Source of the DNA: Pagrus major
Lineage: Eukaryota; Chordata; Actinopteri; Spariformes; Sparidae
DNA: 64,000 bases
Direction: 5' to 3'
NCBI RefSeq assembly: GCF_040436345.1
Contig: NC_133230.1
Coordinates: forward strand, 10,302,197-10,366,196
Position numbers and translations under genes: made by a program. Positions 51,148-62,396 of the stretch are shown piece after piece. Within the stretch, counting starts at the first letter, position 1. Every line of letters begins with the position of its first letter. The notes beneath the pieces are model-generated. The model had not been told where the DNA came from. It made no database searches and saw only the letters and a list, made by a program, of their open reading frames with translations.

Positions 51148-53375
51148 ACGTAACATATTCTTACTAAAATACAGAATGAAAATATAAACAACATTTTATC
51201 AGTAGAAAGTGAAAAATAAACAAACCTCCACTTTGGTTGAAGCGCTGCTTTGCAATGTCAATGTTGCCTTTGAAGGTCGGCTCAGCACCCACAGAAATCT
51301 GAGTCTGTCTCTCCCAGTACTGAGGATCATCTGCTGTGCCTCTGATCATCCAGTCCTGTTTGGGTACTTCTCTCCTGATGTTACTGTCATAGTAACTTAT
51401 CGGAACTTCATCAACCAACCCAAGAGTCACAAACTCTGGGAAGTTTGGGACTCCAGAAGACGCAGTGTAGAAATACTTCAGAGAGTGAGTCACTGTAAGA
51501 AACAGTTAATGTCGTGATTTCAGTTTTATAAATCACTGAACAAAGTTATTTTCCTGCACTAAGAATCAAAATGAACTACAGCAGAGTCAAGACATCCTAA
51601 TAATTACTGTTACACAATCAATAAAAACAAAAGTAAATGTATAGATTAAGATTTTGCTTCAACATTTTAAACATGTTGTTATTTTTCATCATCAACTGGT
51701 CATTTATTTATTTGTTCATGTCATTGTCAGAGGGTTTGGGATTTCAAATAGTTGAGAATCACGTTTATTCCAGAAAATGTAGCATATCTTTGTAGTTTAT
51801 TCAAGGAAGATATTTTAAGTAATATGTGTATTTACAGAGATATTGTTTACAGTTTCTATCAGTATAAGTTACGTACTGGATTTAAAGATTTGGGATCTGG
51901 ATTTTTTTCATTGACGCCTACCTGAACATTCCCTCCAACATGGACTAATTTTTAATTTACTTTTAGTCCTGATTATAAAAGTTTAATCTACATTTTTAAC
52001 AATCGATTCATCCATGATTTCAGAATCCTTCACTGTCCTCTGCTGTCTGAATACATGACGATCATATTTCTGTGTTAAACTGCACTAAAACCGCTTGTAT
52101 AATGTTTTACAGTATTGTCCGACAGATACTGGAGTTTGAGGCTGATACTGATACTTCTAAAACTTAAGACAATTACAGAAATGTAAAATCTGATTTTTCT
52201 GTCAATAGTATTTTTACAATAAGACACAAAACATAAACAAATGTTTTTAGTGACCACGACACAAACTGATCAGGACATTTCAGTTATTAATAAACTCTTC
52301 AGTGCTCTCTGGTGGACAAACTCTGTAATGAAGACTCTGTTTCTAAATGAGCTCAAACCCAGTTTAACATTTCTGTTCTTCAGTTTCTTGTCACTTATCA
52401 GCCACATCCACACAGATACCAACATATCTGTAAGAAGTTAATATCTGCAGATATATCTGTGGCTGATTTATTGATCTGACTCTACTAAACAACATGCTAT
52501 TGTACACACAGTAAATGTAATAACTACCAGTGTGATGTGACTGGACCCAACCAACAAAACTCAGTATGGACGAACTACATTAAAGCAGATGTGTGTTTCA
52601 GTATGTGGAGTTAAACTGTGGAGTTATCTGGGAAATGTCGTCTTCAATTCAATGGAAAAATATATAATTATTGTGATATAGTGATTGATTTTGTGTGTTT
52701 TCTGGGTGCATATTTGTGTATTTACAGATGTAATTCAGTGACGTGTTTCAAAAAAATATGTTAATTATAACTCATGAATGTAAAATAATATAAAATATGT
52801 TTATAATTTCTAAAACAGTCTTGATTTTTATATCAAACGTTCATCAACAACTCAGAGATTAAAACTGATCAGTGCACTAAATATAGTTTCAGACCATCTT
52901 TGTTTTATCGCCTTGTTCTGATGTTTTCTGCTCTTTTCTTTATTTATCTGAGTGTGTTGGACTGTTCTGTGCTGCGCAGTTCTGCTGACATTTTAGCATC
53001 AAGATCGATCAGATGAATTAAAATAATGTCCGAAATATAGAAAAACAAATAGACAAATACACTTTTTAACATCCACTGTCAGAGACAGACTGTAGACTTC
53101 TCTTCTAACAGAAACTATTAGTGATTAATGAGATGAACAGACAGGATTTACTAACGTCAACTTTAAGATTATCAGTTTTAAACATTTCTATAATCTGCAA
53201 TGAAGTCCTGGAGCTAAACATCAAAGACTATGAAACAAACCTTCAATTCATATTTACAGAACATAAAGACACGAAACATTTTTCCTTTTACAACCAACTG
53301 AAATAAAGTGAACTGACCTGCCGCCGCGCCATGTAGACCTGTTCCCAGGAGAGCCAGAAGAAACAACATCTTCAT
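46309..53375 (-). CDS. MHC class I heavy chain, U lineage (gene A)
   Basis: Presents peptides with beta2-microglobulin at the cell surface. Exons (minus): 53318-53375 signal peptide [19 protein letters not shown]; 51226-51492 alpha-1; 48406-48684 alpha-2; 47744-48046 alpha-3 Ig domain (Cys pair in SCHATGFYP and RYDCVFQ); 46798-46893 transmembrane ([20 protein letters not shown]); 46510-46527, an 18-nt mini-exon; 46309-46355 tail ending EELNPKA. Total 1068 nt, 355 aa, all phase-1 introns. Peptide-end anchors are kept: Tyr7, Tyr59, Thr143, Lys146, Trp147, Tyr159, Tyr171, and there is an NQS glycan site at the end of alpha-1. This suggests a classical-type molecule. Intron 2 is swollen by a tandem repeat. 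Confidence 0.93.
49440..50360. repeat. About 225-bp tandem array in class I A intron 2
   Basis: Four imperfect units with the anchor GTATCAGTACAGTAGA (or a variant) at about 49,450, 49,675, 49,898 and 50,129. Each unit repeats GTCCATCACAAGTTCTCAGA and CTATATTATGGGATGGACAG. Partial units recur at about 50,520-50,700. The units contain the reverse complement of the dispersed repeat seen at 40,765-41,030. Confidence 0.8.
51111..51145. repeat. (TG)n microsatellite, class I A intron 2
   Basis: TG repeat about 80 bp past the alpha-1 exon. Equivalent repeats lie at the same place in gene B (59,036-59,053, short) and gene C (63,521-63,559). Confidence 0.9.
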
Positions 53376-53519
53376 GGTGAACTGTCGTTTCTGAAGCTTT
53401 GATCACAATAATATTATTCTTTATCCTCAGGCAGACTCAAAATGCTCCGTCCTCTTCAGGATCCAGGGACGAAATGAGGGGAAAACAGAGGGAGGCGTTA
53501 ATATCAGCCTTCATCTGAG

Positions 53520-53600
53520 CCAATGGTAATTTAGCCTGAGCATGACGTCACTTATAACTGGGTAAAACTGACCCGCTCAGGTTGTAAAGCGAAAGTAAAA
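53520..53600 (-). promoter_or_regulatory. Class I A promoter: X2/CRE, CCAAT, ISRE-like
   Basis: Read from the gene outwards: CCAAT (53,520-53,524), TGACGTCA (53,543-53,550), 18 bp apart, then AAAGCGAAAGTAAAA (53,586-53,600), close to an ISRE. X2 plus Y at this spacing resembles the SXY module through which the RFX/CREB/NF-Y complex and NLRC5 act on class I genes. An X1 box is not obvious by eye. Confidence 0.65.
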
Positions 53601-56600
53601 TGATCTTATTGTAGCCTGTGTGAGAGGATGAGGAGACATGCGGGGTTTTATTTGAGTGTCTCCGCTTTGTTCGCATATGAAAGGAGCATTAAACCTCCTG
53701 CTGCTCAGATCTTGTGTCATGTTTTGTAGCTTCATGTGATGTCATGTGCAGAAATGTGTGAATGTTCTGGGAGGTCAGAGGTCACTGTCAGCTACAGGTC
53801 AGATACTCTGGAGTCTGTGTGGATGCAGTAGTGTCTTATTGTCCTTTTGTTCTGTGTGGCTGCCCTGGGATTGAAAACAGTCCTGATCACAATATCAACA
53901 ACAAACAACAAATTAAAATTACGTTTCATCGATGTTATAGTGAGTAAATGTGGGGAGGAGCGCCCCCCAGTGGCTCAAACCTGCAGCTGATGTGCAGCAG
54001 TACAGACTGTTATTATCTGCTGTTTTAAACACATCTGTGTGCAGATAAATGAGACGGAGGGGAACATCTTATATCCTTGTAGAAGTCCATATTCATTATT
54101 TTATTCATGTGTTAGTGTGTTTGAGTTCAGACCTCCTCACTAAATTACAACCAGGACAGACAATATAATAAAACACATGAGAGATGTGATGAAACAATAT
54201 TTGACCTCAGTGTTTTACTCTGAAATGAAAACAAGGAGCAAAGAAATGAACCCAAAGCAGAAAGAGAGTCAGAGAGCTTCTTCAGCACAAACATCAGATC
54301 AGGTCAGCTCTGTCCTTCAGCCTCAACGCCTCTGAACTGATTTGGAGCTGTGGACGCTGAAAACTGCTCGAGCCACAGAAATGTAACACCACTGTTGATG
54401 TTTGAACACCTGATGCTGGTTTTTCATTTTGCTCTCGCTTTGGCACCGTTTACACTCTGTTTCACTGCTCGTTTATTGTTAATGAAGCACTTTATAAAAG
54501 GTTATTGAATTTAATAAATAAAACTCAGATGTTTTGTTCTCACTTCTTCAGCTGAGCCAGAAACAGATAGTTTGTGACAACTGCATGCAGTGAGGGACTA
54601 TGACACCAAAAGCTCTACAAATAGAGATGAATTGTCAATGACTGGACAGTTACATACACAGAGACACACACACAAAATGAATGTTGACATTTTTCTTTTG
54701 CTATGTTCTGTGCAATCAATTTTCTTTGTTTTCAATTATTATTGTTCAAAATGTTTGAACATGTTCCAAATGTTAAAAAGTGAAAAATAAAAATAACTCA
54801 CACATGAAATCATTCTTGTGTGTACAATACAAAACAAAAATACAAAATGATTATTCTGAACAAAAATGGCACCAAAACGCATTGATTCTAATACGGGTCA
54901 TTTTTGACCCACTTATGGAAGAGTGTAGGGTCCAATCACTCATGCATCTAAGAGTTAAAATATTGTCCGTCACAGAGTGAAACACAAACTCATCTATTGT
55001 AATCATGTAATTAAAAACCTCTGCAGTGGTCAGATCAACAATGTTTTGTGAATCTACTTCTTTGAAACAGATTCATAACCTAAACTGAATGTTTACGACA
55101 TGTAATGAATCTGTTATTGTGATCTGACTGGATCCAGCCGAGGCCTCAGCAGACTGAAGTGATGCTGCTTTATATCAGAATAACATGAAACTGGGAGCTG
55201 TCAGTGTGTTTTAATATAGTTTAATTATTTTAATCATCTACAAGAGTGAGAGATATTAATTATGAAATTAAAAGACCAGAAGGTTGTTTATGTTCAGCAG
55301 GCGTTAACACATGAAGACACAGCCGTCAACTGACTGATGTTGGTTTACTGTAAAGCTTTGTGACCAAACACATGTAAATGATATTCAGTCTGTGTTGTTG
55401 GTGTGGTGACTCTTTTGTGTATGTTTGGATTACAGATTGTGTCTTTACTGCAGTAAAACATGTTTCATTCTCTCACAAAGCAGAAGCTTTCTCTTGGAAA
55501 ACACAGTTCAGTGTCACAGAGGTCTTATAGATCAGAGTTCACCCTCCTCTTCAGATTATCACTCACTGCTGTCTGGACGAATACACAAATATTCATAAAT
55601 GAACAGTGTAAAAAAGTAACACATACAGAACATCATACAGGTGGTGATTCAGACAGAGACATTACTTGATAGTGTTCAATTCTGAGGAGAAAGAACTGAA
55701 CAACAGTCAAATAAAGGTCATAAATAGCCGTGATAGACAGATTTATGCAGGCCTGCCCACAGAACCAGCTGCTGGGCCTCTGAACAGATCCAGTGAACGG
55801 GCTCTCCCCAAATCTACTTTAATCATATCAAGATGTGCTCCTGCTCTCTCTCCTACATGAACACATGAACGTCGTCTCTATCATCATCATCCTCTTTCTC
55901 ACAGCTCTTGTGGCCTAGTGGCTTCTTCACTGACACTATCTGCCTCTTGGTGAGTAATGTTAGCTGTAGCGTTAGCGACCTGGCTATCGTTTGTGTCTTC
56001 AGCCTTACTGAGAGCAGCTTTCTGAGCTGACTGACTAAAGTTGATCAACACATTTTTGCTCTTGCCGCCTCTCTCTTGTTCTTCTCTTTTCTTTTCTGGC
56101 ATCCAGATTCATGTGCAGGTTCTGGCATAGCAAAGGAAATTCACTGCAACATTAGCTCGTGGTTAGTTTCGATGAGTACATTTCTCACGTCAGGACACAG
56201 GAAAAGACTCAGACCATTTTCAGGAGGATGAACCAGGCTACACTGTTTATTTAAGCACCAATAAAAAAAACGTTGCTTATATTTAGGATGAACTTGATTA
56301 TTGTTGGCCTCCATGGGGCCTCCCAGCAGTTTGGCCCCAGAGAGCTTTCGCCTTTCCCCCCTTATGAGCAGCCCTGGATTTATGTTCAGGGATACTTGAG
56401 TAAAAAAAAAAAAAAAGGAGTATCACAGATAGACGACCATAGCATCGATTGTTCCAGTGCAAAAGTCCTCCATAAACCTGAAGAGACAAAAAGAAAATAG
56501 AAAAAGAAAACAATATAATAAACAAGTATTTACCTCTTATGTTTCTGACCTGTTGATGTGAAGGTTTCTGAAAGTATGTGTGCCTTTCTCTTAACAATCT

Positions 56601-56794
56601 GTTTACTTCATATCAAAAAGTTTCATCTTTGTTGTGGAAAATCAACTGAAAGTCAAACATTTTCTTTACAAAGTGTCACAGAAGTTTCACAGTGAATAAA
56701 GAAACAATCACAGAAGGTCCTTTACACATAGTTTAGTGCAGCTTTAACAACAAGTGTGAATAGTTCATGTCCCATATGACCCAACTCGCTGTGT
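53601..56794. other. Spacer between class I A and B
   Basis: No complete gene. 54,890-54,930 has a GGGTCATTTTTGACCC palindrome, which looks like a transposon relic. 55,385-56,180 is a duplicated block, listed separately. 56,220-56,520 is probably gene B 3' UTR, including the CCATAAACCTGAAGAGACAA segment shared with gene A. Confidence 0.5.
55385..56180. repeat. Duplicated class I 3'-flank block, copy 1
   Basis: Matches 60,985-62,235 in order: GGTGTGGTGACTCTTTT, CAGTAAAACA...CTCTCACAAAGCAG, AATAGCCGTGATAGACAG, CAGCTGCTGGGCCTCTGAAC, TATCAAGA...GCTCCTGCTCTCTCTCCTAC, and GTGCAGGTTCTGGCA. Each copy lies 3' of a class I gene (B here, C for the other), so the repeated unit is gene plus flank. Within it a minus-strand frame of 67 codons (55,899-56,102, with QKAALSKAEDTNDSQ) is not recognised and is broken in copy 2. 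Confidence 0.75.
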
Positions 56795-59700
56795 TCAGGC
56801 TGATGAGTTTGTCTTCAGGGGTACATCACTCTGGTCGGACTGCTTGGACTCGTTGTCACTGGATGAAGGGCAGTTGGCTGAAATACAAAGCAAAGACAAG
56901 TCATTTTAGCGTTGTGTTTCCAAACAGCTGGAAGGCAACAACAACACAACAATACCATCTTTCTTAACTTCTTTTCCTTTCACTTCTTTCTTACATCATT
57001 ATGCTAAAGTCAATGTAGGATCCAAAACCAGCTCCACAACATAAACCTTAACATGTGTTTCTCATCCTGAGCACACAGCTCGCTCCAACTCCTCTTGAAG
57101 ATGAAATTAAAACAACTTTATTAATCTACTGTCCCTGAAAAAACAAATATTATTCCAACAGGAATTAATAATATTCCTTTTATCTTGTTTTGTTTTCAAA
57201 AGTCTAAAATACAATCCACAAAACAGTCAGAAAACTTTGCAAGTTTATAAGAGTAAACCAGTGTTAAACATAATATATAAAGGATAGGAGCAAATATGAT
57301 AAAACATCAACATCTAAATTATAATAACAAATATCTAACTTAAACATTAAGTTGATTTCTCTGCTCACATCATCATGACACTGTGGCTCTGAGCCTGACA
57401 ATTTATTGTTGTTTGAAACAGATTTTGTTGCACTAAGAAAATACAGACACAAAGACACAATCTTTCTATGTGAGCCTCTCACCTTTCTTCTTTTTGTAAG
57501 CCGTGACTCCAATGGCAGCGATGAGGACGAGAGCAATAACAACCACTGCAACGACGATGATGGCGGTCGTGTTAAGTTTCTCTGTTGAGCAGAAAACAAC
57601 AGAAAATAGTCACAACCTGTTCAGATGAAGCAGGTTAGAGAAGAACCTCTGTCTGCCAACTAGACCACAATCCTGTATACAGACACTGTGTTTGTTTATC
57701 TTTATCTTAGATTTGCTGATACACTTTTAAGAGTCCAGAGGTGAACATGTGCGTTGGTTTAATGTTAATCTGAGCCTCCTAGATGAAAAAAACTGACAAT
57801 AAAACAACACAAGGAAACAAAACTTCCAAAACACATATAAACACATGAACTGCAGGACTGTTACAGTAAAATAAATGTGTTTCTCACTGTCAACACTTCT
57901 GATTCCAGTTTTTCCTTCATTGGTCCTGATCACTGCTTTGTCCAGTTTGGTGATGATGTCCTCCTCCACACCAGCGAGCTGAAACACACAGTCGTACCTC
58001 TTCCAGTCTTCAGGTGTGACTGATGAAAGTTTCAGGTCAACACTCATCTGGAAGGTTCCATCGTGGTTGGGGAGGATCTCTCCGTGGTCCACCTCCTCAT
58101 GAAGCTCCTCTCCATCTTTCCTCCAGAAGAGTGAGGCTCTGTGAGGGTAGAAACCTGTAGCGTGGCAGCTGACTGGAGAGGAGGGAGTCTTCTGGAGGAG
58201 AGACACTGAGGGAAGCTCTGGAGAGTAAAGAGAGAGACAGTTTATAGGTTATTTATTAGTATTTACTGTTTGTTAATATTATCATTCATGTTTGATGGAA
58301 TATATTTTAAATGTTTTAGTAACACAGACAAAATATGTGAACATGTTACAAGAAGAGAAGGACAGAGGGGTGAGATGAGGTGAGACAGATGAGAAAGGGA
58401 GGAGAAGGACAGTGAGAGACTGAGATGGACAGAAACAGAAGAGAGAAAATGGAAACAGAGAGATGAAGAGGTGAGAGAGAAAATAAAAGAAAGAGAAATG
58501 TGTGTAAACTGAGAAAAAGTGTGTCTCTGCATGTCAGTTTATATTAATTGTTGCAACTGTTGGTTAATAAAAGAATAGAAAAATGAAGACTGTTGTGTCC
58601 ATTACAACAACATCAGGTCAGGTGATTCTACCTGTTCTCAGCAGAGAGCTCCTCCCATAGTCCACATACTTCTTCAGCCACTCAGGACAAATCTGGGTGA
58701 GGTAGTTTTTTTGCTGTGCTATGGAAGCCTTGTTATTATCCCACTTGTGTTTGGTGATGACAGCCTGTTGTTTTGGAGCGATGAATGTTTCTGTCTTCAG
58801 ATCGAGTGCAATGAAGTCTTCTCCATCGTAACCATCCTGGAAAAACCCATTAACCTGATTGGTCTCATCATCCCACTCACAGCCGTACAGCCGCTGGGCA
58901 ATGTGGACACCTGAGACAGAAACATAGACGACATTAAACCAGAGTGAGATCACAGCTCAGTCATCAGCTGACATCACATCTTCATCACAGAGACACACTG
59001 ATGCAAGAAGAAAAGCCTCCAACAAACAGTTTAATGTGTGTGTGTGTGTGTGAGACGTAACATATTCTTACTAAAATACAGAATGAAAATATAAATAACG
59101 TTTTATCAGTAGAAAGTGAAACATAAACAAACCTCCAGTTTGGTTGAAGCGCTGCTTTGCAGTGTTAATGTTGGTTTTGAAGGCCTGCTCAGCACCCACA
59201 GATCGCTCAGTCTCACTCTGCCAGTACTGAGGATCATCTGCTGTGGCTCTGATCATCCAGTCCTGTTTGGGTTCTGCTTTCTTGGTGTTACTGTCATAGC
59301 AACTCATTGGAACGTCATCAACCATCCCAAGATTCACAAACTCTGGGAAGTTTGGGACTCCAGAAGACGCAGTGTAAATATACTTCAGAGAGTGAGTCAC
59401 TGTCAGAAAAACTTGATGTCATGATTTCAGTTTTACAAATCACTGAACAAAGTTATTTTCCTGCACTAAGAATCAAAATGAACTGTGCACATTATTGTGT
59501 TAACTGAACAAAATTCAGATGTAATTCAGTGACGTGTTTCAAGAAAATACGTTAATTATAACTCATGAATGTAAAATAATATAAAATATGTTAATTATAA
59601 CTCATGAATGTAAAACAATATAAAACATGTTAATTATAACTCATGAATGTAAAATAATATAAAACATGTTAATTATAACTCATGAATGTAAAATAATATA

Positions 59701-60145
59701 AAATATGTTCATAATTTCTAAAACAGTGGTGATTTTTATATCAAACAACTAAGAGATTAAAAATGATCAGTGCAGTAAATATAGTTTCAGACAATCTTTG
59801 TTTTGACGCCTTGTTCTGATGTTTTCTGCTCTTTTCTTTATTTATCTGAGTGTGTTGGACTGTTCTGTGCTGCATAGTTCTGCTGACATTTTAGCATCAA
59901 GATCGATCAGATTGATTAAAATAATGTCCGAAATGTAGAAAAAAATAAATAAATAGACGAATGCACTTTTTAACATCCATTTTCTAAATATCAAAGACTA
60001 TAAAAAGAAACTTCAATTCATATTTACAGAACATAAAGACAGGAAACATTTTTTCTTTTACAACCAACTGAAATAAAGTGACCTGACCTGCCGCCGCGCC
60101 ATGTAGACCTGTTCCCAGGAGAGCCAGAAGAAACAACATCTTCAT
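56795..60145 (-). CDS. MHC class I heavy chain, U lineage (gene B)
   Basis: Exons (minus): 60088-60145 signal peptide as in gene A; 59133-59399 alpha-1; 58632-58910 alpha-2; alpha-3 from 58217; 57483-57581 transmembrane ([20 protein letters not shown]); 56795-56877 tail with [14 protein letters not shown], ending NSSA. The usual alpha-3 donor at 57,914 reads GA where genes A and C have GT. The next good donor, ACA|GTGAGA, ends the exon at 57,888 and keeps phase 1, adding nine residues (GKTGIRSVD and neighbours). With it the sum is 1116 nt, 371 aa. Anchors Tyr7, Tyr59, Thr143, Lys146, Trp147, Tyr159 and Tyr171 are kept. Past the stop, a 3' UTR donor reads GC instead of GT. It may be functional or on the way to decay. 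Confidence 0.88.
59036..59053. repeat. (TG)n microsatellite, class I B intron 2
   Basis: Short TG run at the same position as the longer arrays in genes A and C. Confidence 0.85.
59551..59706. repeat. 39-bp minisatellite x4, class I B intron 1
   Basis: Four near-identical 39-bp units built on GTTAATTATAACTCATGAAT. Gene A intron 1 has a single copy of the same unit near 52,758, so the expansion is specific to gene B. Confidence 0.9.
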
Positions 60146-60280
60146 TGTGTCGTTTCTGAAGCTTTGATCACAATAATATTATTCTTTATCTACAGAAAGA
60201 CACGTGCTGCTGCTTCTTCTTCTTCTTCTTGGAGCTCAAGGGGTTAAATCAGGGGGGAAAAAATCACAGAACGATCTGAG

Positions 60281-60361
60281 CCAATGATAATTTAGCCTGA
60301 GCATGACGTCACTTATAACTGGGTAAAACTGACCCACTCAGACTGTAAAGTGAAAGTAAAA
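60281..60361 (-). promoter_or_regulatory. Class I B promoter: X2/CRE, CCAAT, ISRE-like
   Basis: CCAAT (60,281-60,285), TGACGTCA (60,304-60,311), then GTAAAGTGAAAGTAAAA (60,345-60,361). Spacing is the same as in gene A, and the flanking sequence is nearly identical, so the promoter was duplicated with the gene. Confidence 0.65.
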
Positions 60362-60984
60362 TGATCTTATTGTAGCCTGTGTGAGAGGATGAGGAGACGT
60401 GCGGGGTTTTATTTGAGTGTCTCAGCTTTGTTCGCATATGAAAGGAGCATTAAACCTCCTGCTGCTCAGATCTTGTGTCATGTTTTGTAGCTTGTAGGGG
60501 GAGTTAAAGAAATACACCGTGGGAGCTGTCGAGAAAAAGTAAATCTCATCAAAGATTACAGAACAGGCCAACTCATGAGGTCACATTAAGAAGTAGTAAA
60601 TCATCCAGACCGCTAGGAAGCATGGCCTCATATTTCTCAGTGTCTGGAATGAAACAAAATATGCCAGTATAGACTAATTTTAAGGATAATCTACTGTTTA
60701 AACATGGAGTGTTTTAAAATTTTGTCATTCAAAAATTGACAGTTGGTCTTTCTATCAATTTATTTTGTGTTGTATTTCAGAATTTTTTGTTGTTGTTATT
60801 TAAATTAAACTTTATTTTTTGCATTTTGTCTTATTCTTGGTGTGCATTGGTCTCTGAATCCATTTATAAGGTGCTTCGTTTTGCCAGTCGCTTGTAAAGT
60901 ATTTTTAATTGCATTTAATTTGCTTTTAAGTTGCTATAGAAATAAGTTTGACTGATTAAATGGACTTTCTGACCATATAAATGT
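60362..60984. other. Spacer upstream of class I B
   Basis: Homology with the gene A upstream region ends near 60,490. Beyond that, AT-rich DNA with no feature I can name. Confidence 0.5.
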
Positions 60985-61349
60985 AAATGATATTCAATCT
61001 GTTTTGTTGGTGTGGTGACTCTTTTATTTAAGTTTGGATTACAGATCGTGTCTTTACTGCAGTAAAACACGTTTATTTCTCTCACAAAGCAGGAGCTTTC
61101 TCTTGGAAACCACAGTTGCAGATTTCCTACGGACTGCAGTTCCCCATCTTCTTCAAGCTGTCACTCGGCTGTTCAGACAAGTAAATAAGAGTTCACGAAT
61201 CAACAGTGCAAAAGGTAATGATGTATATTGCAATAAGGTGTGAAACATCCGTCATAAACCTTTGTAATGGATCAAAATGTGGATAAATAATGCTTGCTGT
61301 AAAGACATACTGTACATCATACAGGTGATGATTCAGACAGACAGAGCCA

Positions 61350-61432
61350 TTAGTTACCTTTCATCAATGTTGCGTTGCTGTTGGGACTTTCTGTAGGAGA
61401 ATCATCAGAACTCGTTGATAAAGTGTCCGACT
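61350..61432 (-). other. Candidate tail exon for class I C
   Basis: Behind a strong acceptor (T-rich tract then CTCCTCAG) there is a phase-1 open stretch of 83 nt: it begins with ESDTLSTSSDDSPTESPN, continues NSNATLMKGN and ends TAA. It has the same length and phase as the gene B tail exon (56,795-56,877) and a similar Ser/Asp-rich composition. Joined to the gene C alpha-3 exon it would keep frame and give a protein without a membrane segment. Copy 1 of the flank has lost most of it. Confidence 0.4.
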
Positions 61433-61517
61433 CTGAGGAGAAAAAAAATTGAACAACAGTCAAGTAAAGGACAAAAATAGCCGTGATAGACAGAATTATG
61501 CAGGCCTGTCCACAGAA

Positions 61518-61831
61518 ATGGAGATAAAGTTGAAGCTGAAGTTCAGGAGCAGGACCACACCTCAATCACTCCCCTTCATGTCATGTGCCTATATAAACCT
61601 CACCGTGCTTCATGCCTGCCTTTTCTCATTTCTCGTGCCCCTCGCTCCCCTTCTTCTGTCTTTGTCTCTCTCTTTATTAAAGGGGGTCTGCCAGCCCGGG
61701 AGCTGCCGTTGATCCCTAACGAAGCCTTTCCCACACCGCAGCCGCTCAACACTTCATCAGCATCGTACTCATATTGCACCTCAATAAACTATCATCTACA
61801 TCCCACTGATGGTGTGGCCCTTGCTCATGAA
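61518..61831. mobile_element. Unclassified insertion in 3' flank of class I C
   Basis: About 314 bp present here and absent at the matching point of copy 1 (between CACAGAA and CAGCTGCTGG, near 55,773). It contains CTATATAAACC, a pyrimidine-rich stretch and CAATAAAC. The TATA-like and poly(A)-like motifs would suit a solitary LTR, but clear termini and target duplication are not visible, so the class is open. Confidence 0.45.
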
Positions 61832-62396
61832 ACAGCTGCTGGGCCTCTGAACAGGTCCAGTGAACGGGCCCTCCCCAAATCTACTTTACTCATATCAAGA
61901 CAAGCTCCTGCTCTCTCTCCTACATATACACATGAACGTCGTCTATCATCAACATCATCCTCTTTCTCACAGCTCGTAGTGGCTTCTTCACTGACACTAG
62001 CTACCTCTTGGTGAGTAATGTTAGTGATCGTTAGCCTCCTGGCTATTGTTTGTGTCTTCAGCCTGACTGAGAGCAGCTTTCAGAACTGATTGAAAAAAGC
62101 TGATCATTACATTATTATTTTAGTCTACATCTCTTTCCACAACCCTCTTTTACTTATTTTTCTTTTCTGGCATTCTGATTTATGTGCAGGTTCTGGCACA
62201 GCAAGGAAATTCAGTCCAACATTAGCAAGTAGTTAGTTTAGATCAGAGTCCAGAGGTGGACATGTGTGTTGGTTAAATGTTAATCTGAGAATAAAACAAT
62301 ACAAAGAAACAAAACTTCCAACAAACATATATACACATGTACTGCAGGACTGTTACAGTAAAATAAATGTGTTCCACCGTCATCACTTCGTCTTAC

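Larger units (their letters stand above)
60985..62235. repeat. Duplicated class I 3'-flank block, copy 2
   Basis: Counterpart of 55,385-56,180, longer because of a roughly 314-bp insertion (61,518-61,831) absent from copy 1. It joins directly to the intron 4 sequence of gene C at about 62,236, where gene B still has 1.5 kb with its transmembrane and tail exons. Confidence 0.75.

Noticed and set aside
57264-57599. Minus-strand frame over class I B exon 5 with Pro/Ser/Leu-rich text
   Set aside because: Shifted frame of the transmembrane exon. Phase-1 entry gives the hydrophobic membrane segment.
61440-61565. Hydrophobic stretch ACIILSITAIFVLYLTVVQF as a transmembrane exon for class I C
   Set aside because: No acceptor gives phase 1 into this frame. 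It overlaps the T-rich tract ahead of the CTCCTCAG acceptor, so the hydrophobicity is probably a by-product; the sister copy has stops.
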